Source: Deltaproteobacteria bacterium (GTDB lineage: Bacteria; Desulfobacterota; DSM-4660; Desulfatiglandales; HGW-15). From it: a DNA stretch of 9,430 nt. Position numbers and translations under genes: made by a program. The first letter of the stretch is position 1, and the number at the start of each line of letters is the position of its first letter. The stretch covers positions 1-9,430 of the forward strand of contig JAFGIC010000232.1 of NCBI GenBank assembly GCA_016929815.1, read 5' to 3'. Shown here piece after piece: positions 7,821 to 9,430 of the stretch. The notes under the pieces were generated by a model. That model did not search any database. It had not been told where the DNA came from and was given only the letters and a program-made list of their open reading frames with translations.

Positions 7821-8288
7821 TTATTTAGCGAAAAAAAATGAACCGGTGCCTACTGCAATCAGTTCATCCTGATCATTGTGAAGTTCAATCCTTATAACGG
7901 CGATCCTGTTCCCAGTCCTTAAAGGATGTGCGGTGACAACGAACCGTTTGCCGAATCCCGGGCGCAGGAAATCAACTCGCAGATCCAGTGTGCTTATTTT
8001 AAAAGACCTCTCAATCCTGGCGTCAATAGACTCTTCTTGCATCTTTTCCTGAATGCTCATAACCGCAGAAAGTCCGCCGGTTACATCAAGGGCAGATGAA
8101 ATAACCCCTCCGTGCAGAATACGCCTCTTATAATTTCCAACGAGTTCATCGCGCATTTCAAAAACCGTCTTTACATTTCCCGGCCCTAATGATTCCACCT
8201 TAAGGCCCAGCACATTATTAAAAGGGATTTTCTCGAACATCTCATTGATGACGGAAATATATTCTTCGGCGTTTTTTGGGTGGTCCAT
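7821..8288 (-). CDS. yigI: Hotdog-fold acyl-CoA thioesterase, YigI-like
   Basis: A 155-residue hotdog thioesterase that, from memory, resembles E. coli YigI (also 155 residues) over its whole length. Shared features are the MFEKIPFNNVLGL segment near 17-29, GN at 51-52, the HGGVISSALD motif at 59-68 (the hotdog HGG with D68), LDLRVDFLRPG at 101-111 and GNRIAVIRIELHN at 126-138. The enzyme should hydrolyse acyl-CoA thioesters to free acid and CoA in the cytoplasm. On the minus strand the ATG is preceded, 5 bases away, by AGGGAG (8294-8299), and a strong promoter lies about 50 bases upstream. The gene is monocistronic here and converges on the glycohydrolase gene. The yigI symbol rests on recalled similarity; other hotdog subfamilies cannot be excluded. 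Confidence 0.85.
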   Translation of the reverse strand: MDHPKNAEEYISVINEMFEKIPFNNVLGLKVESLGPGNVKTVFEMRDELVGNYKRRILHGGVISSALDVTGGLSAVMSIQEKMQEESIDARIERSFKISTLDLRVDFLRPGFGKRFVVTAHPLRTGNRIAVIRIELHNDQDELIAVGTGSFFFAK

Positions 8289-8308
8289 CGTTTCTCCCTG
8301 AATGGATA

Positions 8309-8322
8309 TGTTGTTATCAACA
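8309..8322. promoter_or_regulatory. Palindrome TGTTG-N4-CAACA in the leader of the YigI-like gene
   Basis: A perfect 5-base inverted repeat around TTAT. A second, overlapping dyad, TTGTT-ATC-AACAA, covers 8311-8323. It lies just downstream of the predicted transcription start, a usual position for a repressor operator. It is short enough to be chance in AT-rich DNA, and no regulator gene is adjacent. Confidence 0.3.
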
Positions 8323-8336
8323 AATACAATATTACC

Positions 8337-8365
8337 CTTATATAGCCATTGCCGTGGGCTGTCAA
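8337..8365 (-). promoter_or_regulatory. Sigma-70-type promoter of the YigI-like gene
   Basis: On the minus strand, TTGACA (8360-8365, all six consensus bases) is followed by 17 bases and TATAAG (8337-8342, five of six). Transcription would start near 8330, giving a leader of about 40 bases before the ATG at 8288. This is the best promoter match I found in the window. Confidence 0.7.
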
Positions 8366-8590
8366 TGTTGTTTAAAGAGGCAAGATGATTTATGTTGATT
8401 TTGTCCTGTTATGTTTGTAGTATGCCTATGATATTTTCTTGAAAAAGACAATCTATTGAATGGATGTTGTTTCATGAAGAATCTCTTTTATCATCTCTTT
8501 CGCTTATTTTTTAATTCTTATAGAACAAATCTTAAATATCAGAGGGATTTTAAGGCAACATAAACAGTGTTTCCAAATCAATTATCACAA

Positions 8591-8597
8591 AAGGAGG
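8591..8597 (+). promoter_or_regulatory. Strong ribosome binding site of the exported beta-helix gene
   Basis: AAGGAGG, a near-perfect complement of the 16S rRNA tail, lies 6 bases before the ATG at 8604. It supports 8604 over the next in-frame ATG at 8619 and suggests efficient translation. Confidence 0.85.
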
Positions 8598-8603
8598 AAA
8601 TAA

Positions 8604-9430
8604 ATGGGAAGAAAAAAGATGAGAGGAAGGAGTTTTAAGGTTTTCAGCTTGGCAGTTGTATTGATGATGTCCCTTGCCGTTGGACTATCGGCGATAGCAC
8701 AGCAGCAGATGGGACAGCAGCAGCAAAGCGGTTTAAAGCACGAGGCGGCCCCGGGGCTTCCGGCAAGCTGCACAACTGCCGTATATACACAGGACGGCGG
8801 TGCAGAGATCCAGACAGGCAAAACCTATGAATCCACAAAAAGTGGGGTTATCGAGAGCGCTGTATTTGTTAAGAACGGCGGATGGCTCACGCTGAGGTCG
8901 CCGAAGATTATAAAGAAAGGCGATAAGGACGGTGAGTATGGCGGTCAGGCAGTAGAGGCAGCCGGCGGCGGAGTGGTGAATATCCTGGACGGAGAAATCT
9001 ATACCGACACGAATTATGGCAATGGACTGTGGGCGACAAACGAGGGGTCTTTGATATATATGAAAGGCGGCTCCATAACAGCAACTGCGAGCGGAGGACA
9101 CGGTATTGATGTAACCAAAAGGGGGTCTGTCATACTGTATGATGTAAAGATATCGACTGCGGGGCAAAGCGCCGCAGGCGCCCTTGTCAATGATTCAGGG
9201 GACGGGAATATATATGCAACCGGCGTTACCGCTCATACCAAGGGTCCGGGCTCCCCCGGATTCTATATGATCGGAAGTAAGAGCATGCTGGTCATGGTTG
9301 ATACAACGCTTGAGGCGGAGGCATCAGAGGGTGGGGTGCTTGTTCATGGCTCGATCGTCGATATTACCGACTCCAACATAAAAGGAGGAAAGGCAGGTAT
9401 CAAGGTTTCAGGCGGTACCCTTACGATTAC
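8604..9430 (+). CDS. Exported repetitive protein, probable right-handed beta-helix (3' end outside the window)
   Basis: The frame is open from the ATG to the right edge, giving 275 residues with no stop. Residues 1-32 form a Sec signal peptide: a basic start (MGRKKMRGRSFK), a hydrophobic core (FSLAVVLMMSLAVGL) and a likely cut after AIA at 30-32. A glutamine-rich stretch follows (QQQMGQQQQ, 33-41). From about residue 85 to the end the chain is a series of Gly-rich, beta-strand-like units repeating every 25-26 residues, as in pectate-lyase-like helices and autotransporter passenger domains. It therefore acts in the periplasm or outside the cell, perhaps as an adhesin, surface protein or carbohydrate-active enzyme. 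I do not recognise a specific family. Without the C-terminus, secretion by autotransport cannot be judged. C56 is too far from the signal core to be a lipoprotein cysteine. Confidence 0.88.
   Translation, partial: MGRKKMRGRSFKVFSLAVVLMMSLAVGLSAIAQQQMGQQQQSGLKHEAAPGLPASCTTAVYTQDGGAEIQTGKTYESTKSGVIESAVFVKNGGWLTLRSPKIIKKGDKDGEYGGQAVEAAGGGVVNILDGEIYTDTNYGNGLWATNEGSLIYMKGGSITATASGGHGIDVTKRGSVILYDVKISTAGQSAAGALVNDSGDGNIYATGVTAHTKGPGSPGFYMIGSKSMLVMVDTTLEAEASEGGVLVHGSIVDITDSNIKGGKAGIKVSGGTLTI
8946..9430 (+). repeat. Degenerate 25-26-residue protein repeat (beta-helix coils)
   Basis: Coils start at residues 115 (QAVEAAGGG), 140 (NGLWATNEG), 165 (GHGIDVTKRG), 191 (AGALVNDSG), 217 (SPGFYMIGS), 243 (GGVLVHGS) and 264 (AGIKVSGG). 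Steps are 25, 25, 26, 26, 26 and 21 residues. Each has a short hydrophobic strand, a turn often with Gly, a second strand such as VVNIL, LIYM, VILY or VDIT, then a third beginning with Ile, Val or Leu. The repeat is in the protein pattern; the DNA copies are strongly diverged. Confidence 0.75.

Larger units (their letters stand above)
8289..8603. other. AT-rich divergent intergenic region
   Basis: The region holds the YigI-like promoter and palindrome at its left end and must hold the promoter of the exported beta-helix gene reading right. No plausible small gene or RNA gene is seen. The best rightward promoter is TTGATT (8395-8400), 17 bases, TAGTAT (8418-8423), four of six matches in each half, which is weak. 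TATGAT at 8427-8432 is a better -10 but lacks a -35. I see no sigma-54 site. Base composition is clearly more AT-rich than the flanking genes. Confidence 0.5.

Noticed and set aside
8760..8775. Lipoprotein attachment at C56 of the exported protein
   Set aside because: The cysteine lies about 24 residues after the signal peptide core and is preceded by PAS rather than a standard lipobox.
8733..9167. 144-residue minus-strand reading frame at the right end
   Set aside because: The plus-strand frame from 8604 has a strong ribosome binding site, a signal peptide and a regular repeat. The minus-strand frame is Cys-rich with no such support.

Overview
The window looks like ordinary chromosome from a Gram-negative bacterium. 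The mix of genes (HDOD and PilZ signalling kinases, a two-subunit GlcD/GlcF oxidoreductase, moderate GC by eye, GGAG-type ribosome binding sites) best fits a Desulfobacterota-like or related anaerobic lineage. That placement is inference from gene content only; there is no rRNA or other marker gene. I see no tRNA, rRNA, CRISPR array, insertion sequence, phage gene or replication origin.

Left part (1-3690, + strand): two signalling genes in tandem. The first enters from the left edge already inside its reading frame. It shows the end of an HDOD domain, a GAF domain and a complete histidine kinase core, but no receiver domain. The second is a hybrid kinase with the order receiver, coiled coil, kinase core, receiver, PilZ. 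Its PilZ domain keeps both halves of the cyclic-di-GMP binding signature. Together they could form a phosphorelay whose last protein also senses cyclic-di-GMP.

Middle part (3830-7792, + strand): a probable operon. It encodes a GlcD-type FAD 2-hydroxyacid dehydrogenase, a GlcF-type iron-sulfur partner starting 3 bases later, a DUF456 membrane protein overlapping by 4 bases, and, 40 bases further on, an ADP-ribosylglycohydrolase of the DraG type. The first two make a redox unit oxidising a 2-hydroxyacid such as glycolate or D-lactate. The roles of the last two in this operon are unclear.

Right part: a convergent single gene on the minus strand (7821-8288) encodes a hotdog thioesterase closely resembling E. 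coli YigI. It has the clearest promoter of the window (TTGACA, 17 bases, TATAAG) and a small palindrome in its leader. An AT-rich gap of about 315 bases follows. The last gene (from 8604, + strand) runs off the right edge. It has a strong ribosome binding site, a Sec signal peptide, a glutamine-rich stretch and at least seven coils of a regular 25-26-residue repeat that looks like a right-handed beta-helix. This exported protein and the PilZ-fused hybrid kinase are the most unusual items. I found no convincing evidence of a wholly new multi-gene system.
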